A stretch of 64,000 bases of DNA. Source: an uncultured Flavobacteriales bacterium. Its GTDB lineage: Bacteria; Bacteroidota; Bacteroidia; Flavobacteriales; Crocinitomicaceae. Within the stretch, counting starts at the first letter, position 1. Every line of letters begins with the position of its first letter. Shown piece after piece: positions 16,664 to 25,029 of the stretch. The position numbers and the translations under genes were made by a program. The stretch lies in NCBI GenBank assembly GCA_946479285.1, contig CAMLFH010000013.1:1-64000 (forward strand). The letters are read 5' to 3'. Below the pieces are notes generated by a model. That model was not told where the DNA came from and did no database searches. It saw only the letters and a list, made by a program, of their open reading frames with translations.

Positions 16664-17362
16664 TTAACAGATCAGCAGCAATCTGAGCTTTCCGGATTTT
16701 TCAACGGGTGCACGGTGAATACAGGGAAGACTTTGGTTTTCCGGGTGATCGGTTGCCAATCGCCACAAATGTCCGATGCCTAAATTGATCGGCTTTGCGT
16801 TTGGTTTTGGCTGGTAATGCAGGTCGAAGAAGTATTCGCTCAAGAAGGCTTCAAATCCTTCATCGGGCCCCGAATACAAACTCCGCAGCTCTTTGCGAAT
16901 TTCCGGGATAAGGACTTTTTGTTCGGCCTCCGAATTGGGTAATATTTCACTTGAATCACCATAATAGGTGCACAAAAAAGTATCGACCGGGATCGGAGAA
17001 CGATCCACATGAAAAGAATAAACATCCGTCGGAAAAAAGAAATCATCGTCATCCGTTTCATAATTCCGGATCACATTGAGAATCGGCGATGCACCATGTG
17101 CTTCGAGTAACTTCAAATCATTCATCAGGATTTCCCGGGCCAATTTTCCATCTTCACTCAACTCAAGCGCCAGTAGTTCATCCGGTTCAACAACAGTCAT
17201 ATTTCCTGTAAATGCTATCTTATTTACGATCTCGGAAAAATCACCGGTAAGTTTACGCTTCCAGCAAACCGCATTTAGTTCTCCCCTAAGAGGTTTAGAA
17301 ACCAGGTCCTGAAAATTGGTAACTAAGTGGATTTGGTTCTCAGAGTCGGATGAATTTATCAT
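16664..17362 (-). CDS. DUF1826-like protein
   Basis: 232 residues, cytoplasmic. Blocks such as CWKRKL near the start, DVYSFHVDRSPIPVDTFLCTYYGDSSEIL in the middle and IHRAPVEKSGKLRLLLIC at the end resemble DUF1826 proteins, which carry conserved His/Asp/Arg in these positions; the match is from memory and only moderate. The His-x-Asp and His-Arg residues could form a metal or cofactor site. The ATG at 17362 lies 5 bp after the stop of the upstream gene (17368), so both genes form an operon. Confidence 0.5.
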   Translation of the reverse strand: MINSSDSENQIHLVTNFQDLVSKPLRGELNAVCWKRKLTGDFSEIVNKIAFTGNMTVVEPDELLALELSEDGKLAREILMNDLKLLEAHGASPILNVIRNYETDDDDFFFPTDVYSFHVDRSPIPVDTFLCTYYGDSSEILPNSEAEQKVLIPEIRKELRSLYSGPDEGFEAFLSEYFFDLHYQPKPNAKPINLGIGHLWRLATDHPENQSLPCIHRAPVEKSGKLRLLLIC

Positions 17363-17367
17363 AGGTT

Positions 17368-17862
17368 CTAAGCAAATTTTGAATACTTCATATATTCCCT
17401 GTAAAGGTATTGTTTCCTTATATTGTCCGGAGTTTTAAAATGATTGGAAAATGATGAACAGGTTATTGTCAATCCTTTGTTTTCTGATTGAATTGCCAGT
17501 TCGTATTTATTCTCAACAAACCCAAACGGCTGTGTAACCCAACTAAAACTAGTGTTTTTTACAAATACTTCTCCGTAGTAAATTGCCAGAAGCTGCTCCA
17601 TTCGTTTGAACGTTAGCCCCAGTAATTTATAAGTTGAATATCCATTTTTTTCAAGTAAATCGAAATAGAGTTTTTCCATGCGCTTTAGACTTTCAGGAGA
17701 AAAATCAAGTTGGTATTCAGGATACTTTTTCACCAGTTTCAATATACTTTTCAGTGCTTTGTCGCGATAGGAAAAGTAATACTTCTCAGCTTCTTCCTTT
17801 GTTTTGTGAACGTGAAGAGAATTCCCGGCCTGAAGTGCCAATTTGTAACCTTGTCTACTCAT
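17368..17862 (-). CDS. Unrecognised cytoplasmic protein
   Basis: 164 residues from the ATG at 17862; a TTG three codons upstream is less likely. The first half is helical and basic (EEAEKYYFSYRDKALKSILKLVKKY), the second half holds FSWVTQPFGFVENKYELAIQSENKG and ends in a basic helix. The second half is vaguely like DUF3806-type domains but I would not assign it. It is the first gene of an operon with the DUF1826-like gene 5 bp downstream. Confidence 0.6.
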   Translation of the reverse strand: MSRQGYKLALQAGNSLHVHKTKEEAEKYYFSYRDKALKSILKLVKKYPEYQLDFSPESLKRMEKLYFDLLEKNGYSTYKLLGLTFKRMEQLLAIYYGEVFVKNTSFSWVTQPFGFVENKYELAIQSENKGLTITCSSFSNHFKTPDNIRKQYLYREYMKYSKFA

Positions 17863-18025
17863 TGACTGCAAGTAGTGAAAAATTTTTGGAATCTCAGAGC
17901 AAAAACGAAATATAAAGTCGAACTCGTACTATTTTTAATCAAATAATCCTTCAACAAGATCCTCACAATCTATCCCAAAAAACTGCGGATCACCATTCCA
18001 TTCGTCTATCTTTAAGAAAAATGAT

Positions 18026-18403
18026 ATGTCAGAAAAACACAAAAAACAATTTGGGGTGTGGATGGATGCCCATCACGCAACGATCACAGGTCGCAAAGAT
18101 GAAAATAATACTGAATTTGTAATCCTTGGAAGGGTCGACAACCCGGGTGCCGATAGAAACACCAATGAAAATGCCGAAAACAACCAGGAACAGGCACTCA
18201 CAAATAAGTTTTTCAAAGAAATTGCCGCGAAAATGGTCAATATTGATGAAATTCATGTTACAGGTACTGGCCAGGCCCAGGAACAATTCATTCACTTTCT
18301 TTCCGACACTCCGCAATATAAACATGCAGTGGCTGCCGAAAGCACCTCCAACAGAATGAGTGACGAAGCTTTTCTGACGATGATAACGAATCATTTTCGT
18401 TGA
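18026..18403 (+). CDS. eRF1-domain-like (baeRF-type) protein
   Basis: 125 residues. The opening FGVWMDAHHATITG and the block IDEIHVTGTGQAQEQFIHFLSDT resemble the bacterial relatives of archaeal/eukaryotic release factor eRF1 (baeRF-type proteins), which have been suggested to act at ribosomes. Here the protein is short and corresponds to a single domain. A rho-independent terminator follows at 18429. Role in this organism is unknown; the assignment is by pattern only. Confidence 0.5.
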   Translation: MSEKHKKQFGVWMDAHHATITGRKDENNTEFVILGRVDNPGADRNTNENAENNQEQALTNKFFKEIAAKMVNIDEIHVTGTGQAQEQFIHFLSDTPQYKHAVAAESTSNRMSDEAFLTMITNHFR

Positions 18404-18428
18404 GCTCAGGCTCCCACAACTTATTATA

Positions 18429-18457
18429 TCCCCGGAGATTGCTTTGGGGATTTTTTA
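18429..18457 (+). terminator. Rho-independent terminator
   Basis: TCCCC at 18429-18433 pairs with GGGGA at 18446-18450, followed by TTTTTT. It ends the baeRF-like transcript. Confidence 0.7.
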
Positions 18458-18584
18458 TTCGCACAAAGTGAAAAAGGCCATCCGTATGGATAACCTTCTT
18501 ATTTTCGTGGGTGTGGATAAGAGCGGACGCAAATGGAACCGATAGGGAAACACCATTCATTTCAAGTATTCTCTTATACAGTTC

Positions 18585-19838
18585 TTATTCCGTTTTCTGG
18601 AGTTTTTGAATGAATCTTCCTGCATTTACACCCACGCAATCAAAAAAGTAAACTCCTGCTGGTAAAGATGCCGTATTTACTACGTTATCTCCAACCGAGA
18701 ACTCACCCGAGGAGATTGTAGTTCCGTCTACGGAAACTAATTTATAACTCGTTTTTTCTTCAGCGCGGATATTTACGAAGCTTATAGCCGGATTCGGGTA
18801 AAACGCAATCATTGGCTTTTCCAGTCCACTTAAACCAAGCACACAATGCTCGTCAAAAGATACTCCTGCGTCAAATGCGAAATCATTTCCGATCCAATTG
18901 GCTGCAGCATATGCGGCATCATCCACCTGGATACATGTCAAATGATTGTTAGAAACCCACAGCAATTGCAGGTTGGGATTGTTTCCGTTAGCAATATTCA
19001 AAGATGTAAGCTGACTCGAAAAACAATACACAACTTCCAGTAAGGGATTATTAGAAAAATCAAGACTTGTTAATTGGGTGAACGGACAATCAAATCGCTT
19101 CAAATTCGGGCAGTTGGATAAATCAAGTTGGGTATAAGATCCATTCACCCCACGAAATTCTACCAGGGCCGGGCAATTCTCCAAACTGATAGTTGACAAT
19201 TGGTTACCATTACACATGATGTATTCCAACGCATTGTTTGGGGCGAAAACCAATTGATTCAACGGATTTGAGGAACAATCCAATCTTTTAAGCAAAGAAT
19301 GAGCGCTTAAATTCAAGGTCTGAATAGAATTACTTGTACAGAATAATTCAATTAAATCCGGATTTTGGCTGACATCCAAAGCACTCAAACCATTGCTTTC
19401 GCAATACAAATATTCCAGGTCCGGATTATTGCTAACATCAAGACTTTGAATTGGATTTAGTGAGCAGCGGAGATTACGCAGGTTCGTATTCGCTGAAACA
19501 TCCAGGGAGGCAATATTGTTCCAGGCGCAGATCAAACTTTCCAAAGCGGTATTATGCGATACATCCAATCCTTCCAGCTGATTGTTAACGCACGACAAAA
19601 ACACAATGTTCTCAAAGGCCTCAATACCAGTTAAATCATAGATTTGCAGTCCCGGGCACATAATACTGTCCGTAAAGCTCAATGCTTCCGTTACCTGGAT
19701 CTCATTATCAGAATTGGTGTTAATCCCGGGATGATTTAATAAATAATTTTTAAAGTTAGCATCCGGAATACTAACGTTTTGTGCCTGCGAAACGAAAAGG
19801 AATCCGCAAGTGAAAATGGTAAATAGAATTTTTTTCAT
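18585..19838 (-). CDS. Leucine-rich-repeat T9SS cargo protein
   Basis: 417 residues with a signal peptide ending at SQAQ. From about residue 60 to 310 there are some eleven leucine-rich repeats of about 21 residues with the pattern LxxLxCxxNxLxxLDVSxNPxL, in which cysteine replaces the usual consensus position. The C terminus is a type A sorting domain: MIAFYPNPAISFVNI, then LPAGVYFFDCVGVNAGRFIQKL. The protein should be exported by the type IX system and displayed on the surface, where repeats of this kind bind proteins or glycans. Next to it on the 5' side is a 271-bp gap with no gene. Confidence 0.9.
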   Translation of the reverse strand: MKKILFTIFTCGFLFVSQAQNVSIPDANFKNYLLNHPGINTNSDNEIQVTEALSFTDSIMCPGLQIYDLTGIEAFENIVFLSCVNNQLEGLDVSHNTALESLICAWNNIASLDVSANTNLRNLRCSLNPIQSLDVSNNPDLEYLYCESNGLSALDVSQNPDLIELFCTSNSIQTLNLSAHSLLKRLDCSSNPLNQLVFAPNNALEYIMCNGNQLSTISLENCPALVEFRGVNGSYTQLDLSNCPNLKRFDCPFTQLTSLDFSNNPLLEVVYCFSSQLTSLNIANGNNPNLQLLWVSNNHLTCIQVDDAAYAAANWIGNDFAFDAGVSFDEHCVLGLSGLEKPMIAFYPNPAISFVNIRAEEKTSYKLVSVDGTTISSGEFSVGDNVVNTASLPAGVYFFDCVGVNAGRFIQKLQKTE

Positions 19839-20035
19839 GGTGATTGTTTTAGGTATTAATACTACAACTGTTTAAATGAACGAGATTATTTCTCTTTTAG
19901 TTGGACACAAAATCTAATCAGGGCCAGTTATTGAGTTAACTACCGAATCGAATGATTGTTGTGATTCAGAAAGCTTTCCAAGTACTAGAAACTTAGAGAT
20001 GCTTTTCAGGTGTTGACTGTATCAGGTAGACATGG

Positions 20036-20071
20036 GAATAAAAAAGCTCCGGAAATTATCCAAAGCTTTTC
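20036..20071 (-). terminator. Terminator of the Doc-HEPN operon
   Basis: On the minus strand AAAAGCT (from 20070) pairs with AGCTTTT, which runs on into TTTATT at 20042-20037. It lies about 40 bp after the HEPN stop codon. The rest of the gap 19839-20109 shows nothing I can name. Confidence 0.65.
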
Positions 20072-20109
20072 GTTTGAGGATGGTCGGGACTGAATGGAAA
20101 TGGTGATTC

Positions 20110-20982
20110 TCACAATTTCTTAACTTGATTTTCGATTTTATCAATAAAAGTCTGAATGTCTATTATTAGAGCATTAATTATATCACTGTCAATCATTACT
20201 TGATCTTTTTCTTTAGTCCAACCGTTACGGTGAACTAAATCATGACGTTTTGTGACGGCTTTAGAAGGTACAGCTATATTTCCGAAATCAACTCCTAAAG
20301 TGTCACGATACATTCCTTTTACTTTCCCCAAATTGTGAAAGATGATTTCTAACATTACATGTCTACATTTGAGTTTGATTGTTTCAAATTCTTCATATAA
20401 TCTATTCATAGGAACAGTTTCATTTTTAAAATCTTTAAAAGTGGAAACAAATCTCTTAAGGAATAGATCTGAATTTAATGTAGTATTAATGAATGCATCT
20501 GAAAGATAAGTTTCCATAGAAGAAATTATACCTATATAAATCTGGCGTCTCAAAGTTCTATCAACACGATTATTCGGGAGATTTATAGAATTAAGTTCCT
20601 TTAAATTTCGAATTTCTGCACAGAAAGTGTGGTAAAATTCGCTGTTATCTACTATTGCATCATATTGGTCATCAATAAGTGCTTCATATTCCTCTTCATT
20701 GAAATTACCATCCGTTTCCAATTTGGTAATCCGATAACCTTCTGTGATTCCATCTATATGTCCATAACCTCGAAGAGGTGTGACGAAAATTTTGCAATAA
20801 TACTCTTTTCCACATTTGCAAAACATCACTCCTTCAGATGTGAGAATGGTTGTTTCATCCATTTCTAAAATGTCTTCTTGAGCAGGAATATATAATTCAA
20901 TTTGCTGACGTTCTGAGCATTGAATACAGCCAAAACTTAAAAATAAATTTTCAAAAGTTGGGTCGAATTCAAATTCTTTCAT
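20110..20982 (-). CDS. HEPN-domain protein with N-terminal zinc ribbon
   Basis: 290 residues. The N-terminal 90 residues carry two cysteine pairs, C19-x2-C22 and C55-x-C57, as in a zinc ribbon. From about residue 135 an all-helical domain follows whose last helix has RHDLVH (R246 to H251), the R-x4-H signature of HEPN RNases, in the form typical of the RiboL-PSP-HEPN group. HEPN proteins of this sort are RNA-cleaving effectors in toxin-antitoxin and phage-defence systems. The gene lies 74 bp after the Doc-like gene on the same strand and shares its low GC content, unlike the flanks. RNase activity is inferred from the motif. Confidence 0.65.
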   Translation of the reverse strand: MKEFEFDPTFENLFLSFGCIQCSERQQIELYIPAQEDILEMDETTILTSEGVMFCKCGKEYYCKIFVTPLRGYGHIDGITEGYRITKLETDGNFNEEEYEALIDDQYDAIVDNSEFYHTFCAEIRNLKELNSINLPNNRVDRTLRRQIYIGIISSMETYLSDAFINTTLNSDLFLKRFVSTFKDFKNETVPMNRLYEEFETIKLKCRHVMLEIIFHNLGKVKGMYRDTLGVDFGNIAVPSKAVTKRHDLVHRNGWTKEKDQVMIDSDIINALIIDIQTFIDKIENQVKKL

Positions 20983-21056
20983 ATTGAATAAATAAAAACA
21001 AGAAGCACATTTGTTCTTCTTTATAGTGTTTAATTAAATTTTTGTAATACTTAGCA

Positions 21057-21920
21057 TTACCTGTCTTTTAAACGTTTCAATGGGCCGCTGTATTGATCAA
21101 TAAGTGCACCTAACGGCTCTGCTTCACGAAAAAAAACGTGTGAATCGACTCCATTTTCTTCGGTTAAGTTCGTAGCCTTTAACAGCTCTTTTAAAGCCTT
21201 TCCATTAACTTGTTTTTTCCAACCTGGAAAACCAATTTGCAAAACTTTTTTAGGTTTTGATTTATTACCAAAAATCCCCTTGTTTTTTTCAATTTTAAAT
21301 ACGTTTGCATAATTACCTGATGCATCCTCAATGTAACAACCATGTCTTTTCAAAAGTCTATTCAATTCTTGAAAAGTTACAACGTAAGACTTTTTATCAA
21401 TGATACGTGTTCTTCTCTTTATAAAATCTGCTATAAACAAAATATTTCCATCCTCTTTATCCTTAAATGATTTATATTTTTCGTAGTAATCAAGATTGTT
21501 TTTAGCAACATTTACAGCTAAATCTTCAAATTCTATTTGTTTAGCTTTGATAGTCCTACCATATCTATCAATTTGATACAATAATATCAATAATGCTGTT
21601 CGTTTATTTGCATCGTGAAAAGCATGGTTTTTAACAAGTCCATAAAACAGTGTTGCACATATTTCTTCAGGTTTGTTCCATTTTTGAAAAGTGCCAAAAC
21701 CAGTTACTTGACGCCCTAAAGCTGATCCCAAAATATTAAAATCTTTTACCCCAAATACAACTTCTTCTCCTTCTGACATAAAATAATCAGCTATAAGGTA
21801 ATGCCCTTTCAAAACATCATTAAAAGAGATCAGTCCCATTGAAACGAATGGTTCATCATTAACCATATTGATCTCTCTAATAAATTCTGAATTTAGTTTA
21901 GGGTGTATTCCGTCAATCAT
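21057..21920 (-). CDS. Doc-like Fic protein with HicA-like C-terminal domain
   Basis: 287 residues. The Fic fold spans about 1-175 with the active-site motif HAFHDANKRTA at 99-109. Lysine at 106 in place of the canonical glycine is the signature of phage P1 Doc, a kinase of elongation factor Tu, rather than of AMP-transferring Fic enzymes. From about 180 to 265 a helix-strand-strand-strand-helix layout follows (ELNRLLKRHG, NVFKIEK, KKVLQIGFPGW, GKALKELLKATN) that looks like the dsRBD-like HicA fold but lacks its catalytic histidine. No Phd-like antitoxin is adjacent. It is first in an AT-rich two-gene operon with the HEPN gene. The Doc assignment is firm; the tail is a fold guess. Confidence 0.75.
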   Translation of the reverse strand: MIDGIHPKLNSEFIREINMVNDEPFVSMGLISFNDVLKGHYLIADYFMSEGEEVVFGVKDFNILGSALGRQVTGFGTFQKWNKPEEICATLFYGLVKNHAFHDANKRTALLILLYQIDRYGRTIKAKQIEFEDLAVNVAKNNLDYYEKYKSFKDKEDGNILFIADFIKRRTRIIDKKSYVVTFQELNRLLKRHGCYIEDASGNYANVFKIEKNKGIFGNKSKPKKVLQIGFPGWKKQVNGKALKELLKATNLTEENGVDSHVFFREAEPLGALIDQYSGPLKRLKDR

Positions 21921-22235
21921 GTGATAGCGATTTTTTTAACATTCAATACTACCAAAAAAATATGAAATAAGACACGTTTCGAGCAAACCGGAATCGAACC
22001 GCTGTAAATTTTAGGAAAGCGAATGAAATTGGTGGTTGCGGAAGATTGTGTTTTATCCTCTCCCTTAATCCCTCTCCAAAGAGGGAGACTTCAAATCGTA
22101 CTTCGAACCGGGATTTTCTCTCATTCTCGTTCTCATTTTCACTTTCAAAAAGAAAGAGCTACAAGGAATGAGAAGCAGAATGAGAATGAAGAACAAAAAG
22201 AAAGCCTTAGCAAAACTGCCAAGGCTTTCTTTTCG
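21921..22235. other. Gene-free junction with tRNA relic and hairpins
   Basis: No gene is seen here. At 21990-22000 GGAATCGAACC is identical to 22247-22257 in the T-arm of tRNA-Phe and is flanked by bases that could be a tRNA remnant. A 7-bp hairpin TCCCTCT/AGAGGGA lies at 22069-22086. Arms of 19 bp with two mismatches at 22119-22137 and 22167-22185 form a long inverted repeat around a small CTTTC/GAAAG hairpin. Confidence 0.5.
22196..22233 (-). terminator. Bidirectional-looking terminator after tRNA-Phe
   Basis: GAAAGCCTT at 22200-22208 pairs with AAGGCTTTC at 22221-22229. On the minus strand the hairpin is followed by CTTTTT, which suits the end of the tRNA-Phe transcript; T residues also follow on the plus strand. 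Confidence 0.75.
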
Positions 22236-22308
22236 TGGTGATGGAGGGAATCGAACCCCCGACACAAGGATTTTCAGTCCTTTGCTCTACCGACTGAGCT
22301 ACATCACC
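22236..22308 (-). tRNA. tRNA-Phe (GAA)
   Basis: Read on the minus strand: acceptor stem GGTGATG/CATCACC with discriminator A, D-arm AGCTCAGTCGGTAGAGC, anticodon loop CTGAAAA with anticodon GAA (complement of 22273-22275), and T-arm GGGGGTTCGATTCCCTC. Length 73 nt. The 3' CCA is not encoded. A -7 box lies at 22326-22333. Confidence 0.95.
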
Positions 22309-22325
22309 ATCCTTAATTGTGGGGG

Positions 22326-22333
22326 CAAAGATA
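22326..22333 (-). promoter_or_regulatory. TAnnTTTG -7 box for tRNA-Phe
   Basis: Read on the minus strand this is TATCTTTG, 17 nt before the tRNA 5' end. Confidence 0.5.
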
Positions 22334-22386
22334 GTAATAGAATCCATTACTCCTAAAAAAAAGTGATTTTTTTTACAAATCAATTC

Positions 22387-22394
22387 TATCTTTG
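22387..22394 (+). promoter_or_regulatory. TAnnTTTG -7 box, predicted leaderless coaX
   Basis: TATCTTTG ends 6 nt before the ATG at 22401. It overlaps the in-frame TTG at 22392, which is therefore not the start codon. Confidence 0.55.
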
Positions 22395-22400
22395 TTGCTG

Positions 22401-23150
22401 ATGGAGCAAGGAATTAAATCAATTGTTGTTGATGCCGGAAATACCCGTATCAAGGTTGCCTTGTTCCAAGATTCTAGCATCCAGGAAGTTCATGCTTTCT
22501 CGAATGATCAGCTTGATAAGCTCAAGTCCTTCCTGATAAAGCATAAAAATTTACGCGGAATTATCAGCTCGGTGCGCTCAGACAAGAACACCAAATGGAT
22601 CAAAGGACTTCTCCCGAACTCCATGCTGTTCAGCAATTCCCTGCCCGTTCCACTCACTAATAATTACGAATCTCCGCAAACACTCGGAATTGATCGATTG
22701 GCAAATGCCATCGCCGCAGCCAATATTTCGGAGAAAAATGCGTTAGTGATTGATGTTGGAACCTGTATCAAATATGATTTTGTTCGTTATCCCCAAATTT
22801 ATGAAGGCGGAAGTATTTCCCCGGGAATAGAATTACGGTACCGCTCGATGCACCAGTTCACCGGAAAATTACCCCTGATCGAAGACCGGATCCAGGGTCC
22901 GTTTCTTGGAAAAAACACACTTGACGCCATGCGGAGCGGTGTGATGAACGGTATGCATTTGGAAATGGTGGGTTTTATCGAAGAATATCGAAGACTTTAC
23001 CCCGAATTAACAATTTTTCTCACGGGGGGCGATAGTCAATATTTTGAATTAGGTAATAAATATGGCATCTTTGCCGACGAGAATTTGACCTTAAAAGGAT
23101 TATTAATAGCACTCTTACATGCCCAAACATTTCATTCTTCTAGTATTTAG
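22401..23150 (+). CDS. coaX: Type III pantothenate kinase
   Basis: 249 residues. CoaX catalyses the first step of coenzyme A synthesis, pantothenate plus ATP to 4'-phosphopantothenate. Family marks are the phosphate motif DAGNTRIK at 11-18, the TLGIDRLANAIAA block, DVGTCIKYD, and the GGSISPG loop; the C-terminal half includes FLTGGDSQYF and LKGLLIAL. All expected acidic residues are present. I place the start at the ATG at 22401, since a promoter box covers the upstream in-frame codons. The 3' end overlaps the next gene by 32 bp, indicating coupling with an outer-membrane protein gene and lptC. Confidence 0.92.
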   Translation: MEQGIKSIVVDAGNTRIKVALFQDSSIQEVHAFSNDQLDKLKSFLIKHKNLRGIISSVRSDKNTKWIKGLLPNSMLFSNSLPVPLTNNYESPQTLGIDRLANAIAAANISEKNALVIDVGTCIKYDFVRYPQIYEGGSISPGIELRYRSMHQFTGKLPLIEDRIQGPFLGKNTLDAMRSGVMNGMHLEMVGFIEEYRRLYPELTIFLTGGDSQYFELGNKYGIFADENLTLKGLLIALLHAQTFHSSSI

Positions 23151-24474
23151 TACTATTTCGTGTTTCACAATGTGGGCACAAACCACTTCATCATCACCCT
23201 ATACTACTACCGGAATTGGTGAAGAAGGCGGACTTCCGGAGGCACAATACGGAGCTTTGGGAAATATTAGCGGAATTGTTATCGATTCAACATTGATTAA
23301 TACTTACAATCCTTCCAGTTACTCTTTAATGTCATTCGGACAACCCTTGTTTTCCGTAGGAGTTGCCACTAAATTCTCAACTTACACCGGCAATATGGGA
23401 TCATTTTCCGGGAAAACTACCGGAATTTCGAATTTCACCATGGCTATTCCGATTGGAAAATACTTTGGTATTGGTTTGGGTTTAAAACCATTCTCCCGTA
23501 AAGGTTACGATTTGAGCCAGCGTTCTTATGCTTATGATGATTCAACAACTTTCAACTATAAAGGCTACGGATCTACCAACTTACTCTTTGTAGGTTTGGC
23601 TTATTCGATCATTAAAAATGAAAAATCTTACTTAAGCATCGGGTTTAATCTCGGATATTTATTTGGGTCGGTAACCAACCAAAGAAGCAGTGTTTTTGAT
23701 GCAAGCGGTGCTTCAGGAGGTGTTGACTTAACTACTTACCGTTTGAAATCACTGCATTATTCTTTTGGAGCAAGCTATCAGCGTTTCCTGGATATTGACA
23801 AGCGCAAACAGTTGTTGATCTCTGCGGTTTATACGCCAAAAATTTCCATTAATTCATTCCTGGATTACTCTTTGTTTTATGCAGTTGATGTAAATAACCA
23901 GCTTTCATACGTTGATACAATCAGTTACATCGATAACAGCAAAGGGAAGATCGTTTTCCCGAGTAAACAGACGTTGGGCGTGGGTTATACCTTTGCTCCT
24001 GATACCAAAACTTCTGACCGTACGAAATACCAGATAGGAGTATTCGCAGAAGTGGACCTGATGCAGTGGAAAAACTATTCCGAAAAATTTGACGGACATA
24101 CAACCGCTTCCGTATTCTCGAATACATTTGTTTCCAAAGTAGGGTTGCAATACATTCCGAATATTGATGTGACTAAAAAGATCAAAGGAATTAAATACTT
24201 CGGAAAGATCAAATACCGCATCGGAGGTCAATACGGTTTGCTTCCCAATATGATGAACGGAAGACAATTGAAAACTGCCAGCGCTACTGTCGGATTTGGA
24301 TTCCCTTTCTTAAGTCAGAAAACAAATTCCTCTCTGAATGTGAGTTTCCAGTATGGTTCTAATTCCACAGGAAATGCTGCCGATCTGAAAGAAACTTTTT
24401 ATTCGATCCAATTCGGAATCATCGTTGCACCTTCTTCTTACGAGAAATGGTTCAAAAAGTATAAACTGGATTAA
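23119..24474 (+). CDS. Outer-membrane barrel protein in the coaX-lptC operon
   Basis: 451 residues with a signal peptide ending at MWAQ. The mature start SSSPYTTTGIGEEG and the many amphipathic strands with aromatic residues (FSVGVATKFSTY, YFGIGLGLKPFSR, YLSIGFNLGYLFG) indicate an outer-membrane barrel. The position between coaX and lptC is one I associate with Bacteroidota. The gene overlaps coaX by 32 bp and abuts lptC (stop then ATG with no gap). A role in lipopolysaccharide or envelope assembly is suggested only by this linkage. Confidence 0.75.
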   Translation: MPKHFILLVFSTISCFTMWAQTTSSSPYTTTGIGEEGGLPEAQYGALGNISGIVIDSTLINTYNPSSYSLMSFGQPLFSVGVATKFSTYTGNMGSFSGKTTGISNFTMAIPIGKYFGIGLGLKPFSRKGYDLSQRSYAYDDSTTFNYKGYGSTNLLFVGLAYSIIKNEKSYLSIGFNLGYLFGSVTNQRSSVFDASGASGGVDLTTYRLKSLHYSFGASYQRFLDIDKRKQLLISAVYTPKISINSFLDYSLFYAVDVNNQLSYVDTISYIDNSKGKIVFPSKQTLGVGYTFAPDTKTSDRTKYQIGVFAEVDLMQWKNYSEKFDGHTTASVFSNTFVSKVGLQYIPNIDVTKKIKGIKYFGKIKYRIGGQYGLLPNMMNGRQLKTASATVGFGFPFLSQKTNSSLNVSFQYGSNSTGNAADLKETFYSIQFGIIVAPSSYEKWFKKYKLD

Positions 24475-25023
24475 ATGAAGCTGGGGCAAATAGTATTTCC
24501 TTTTTGCATCGCATGCACAATGATGTTTGGTTCCTGTGTCAATGATCTGGACCAGATCAAGCAGATTACTTTCAAATCAACGGATCCCGAGCAAAAAACA
24601 GAGGAATTGTACGTCCTTCAAACAGAAGGCGGCTTTCCTCAATTCAGGCTTTATGCCCGTTTGGCGGAAGCCTATTCCAAACCGGAGCAGGTAACAAAAT
24701 TCAAAGAAGGAATCAAAGTAGAATTTTTTGACGATAATGGAAAACCGGAATCTATTTTAACCGGACTTTACGGTGAGATCAATGAAACAAAGGGAAGGAT
24801 GCGTGTCCTGGACTCTGTTCAGTTACATAATCCGGCCCGAAAACAAACCATGTACACAGAGGCACTCTACTGGGATCAAAAAGATAGTCTTATCTTTACA
24901 GACAAAATGGTCATGATCAAAAGTCCCACAGAACTCATTTACGGAAAAGGGATTCGCGCTAAGCAGGATTTCTCGTATTATGAATTTTTGGAGCCTCAGG
25001 GTCGTATTTCAATTAAAAAGTAA
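24475..25023 (+). CDS. lptC: LPS export periplasmic protein LptC (lipoprotein form)
   Basis: 182 residues with a lipoprotein-type signal (CTMMFGSC). The mature part matches the LptC/OstA-like slide fold: FRLYARLAEAYSKPEQVTKFKEGIKVEFFDDNG, then GEINETKGRMRVLDSVQL and a YGKGIRAKQDF strand. LptC takes lipopolysaccharide from the LptBFG transporter and passes it to LptA across the periplasm. In proteobacteria it is anchored by a helix; a lipid anchor is common in Bacteroidota. It directly follows the barrel gene and precedes a small membrane protein after 6 bp. Confidence 0.82.
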   Translation: MKLGQIVFPFCIACTMMFGSCVNDLDQIKQITFKSTDPEQKTEELYVLQTEGGFPQFRLYARLAEAYSKPEQVTKFKEGIKVEFFDDNGKPESILTGLYGEINETKGRMRVLDSVQLHNPARKQTMYTEALYWDQKDSLIFTDKMVMIKSPTELIYGKGIRAKQDFSYYEFLEPQGRISIKK

Positions 25024-25029
25024 GCAAAC

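Noticed and set aside
21057..21920. Fic protein as a canonical AMP-transferring enzyme
   Set aside because: The motif has lysine where AMPylating Fic enzymes need glycine (ANKRT, not GNGRT), which is the Doc form.
20036..22308. Complete integrative element at tRNA-Phe
   Set aside because: No integrase, no exact tRNA 3'-end repeat and no conjugation or phage genes are present; only a relic-like T-arm match is seen.
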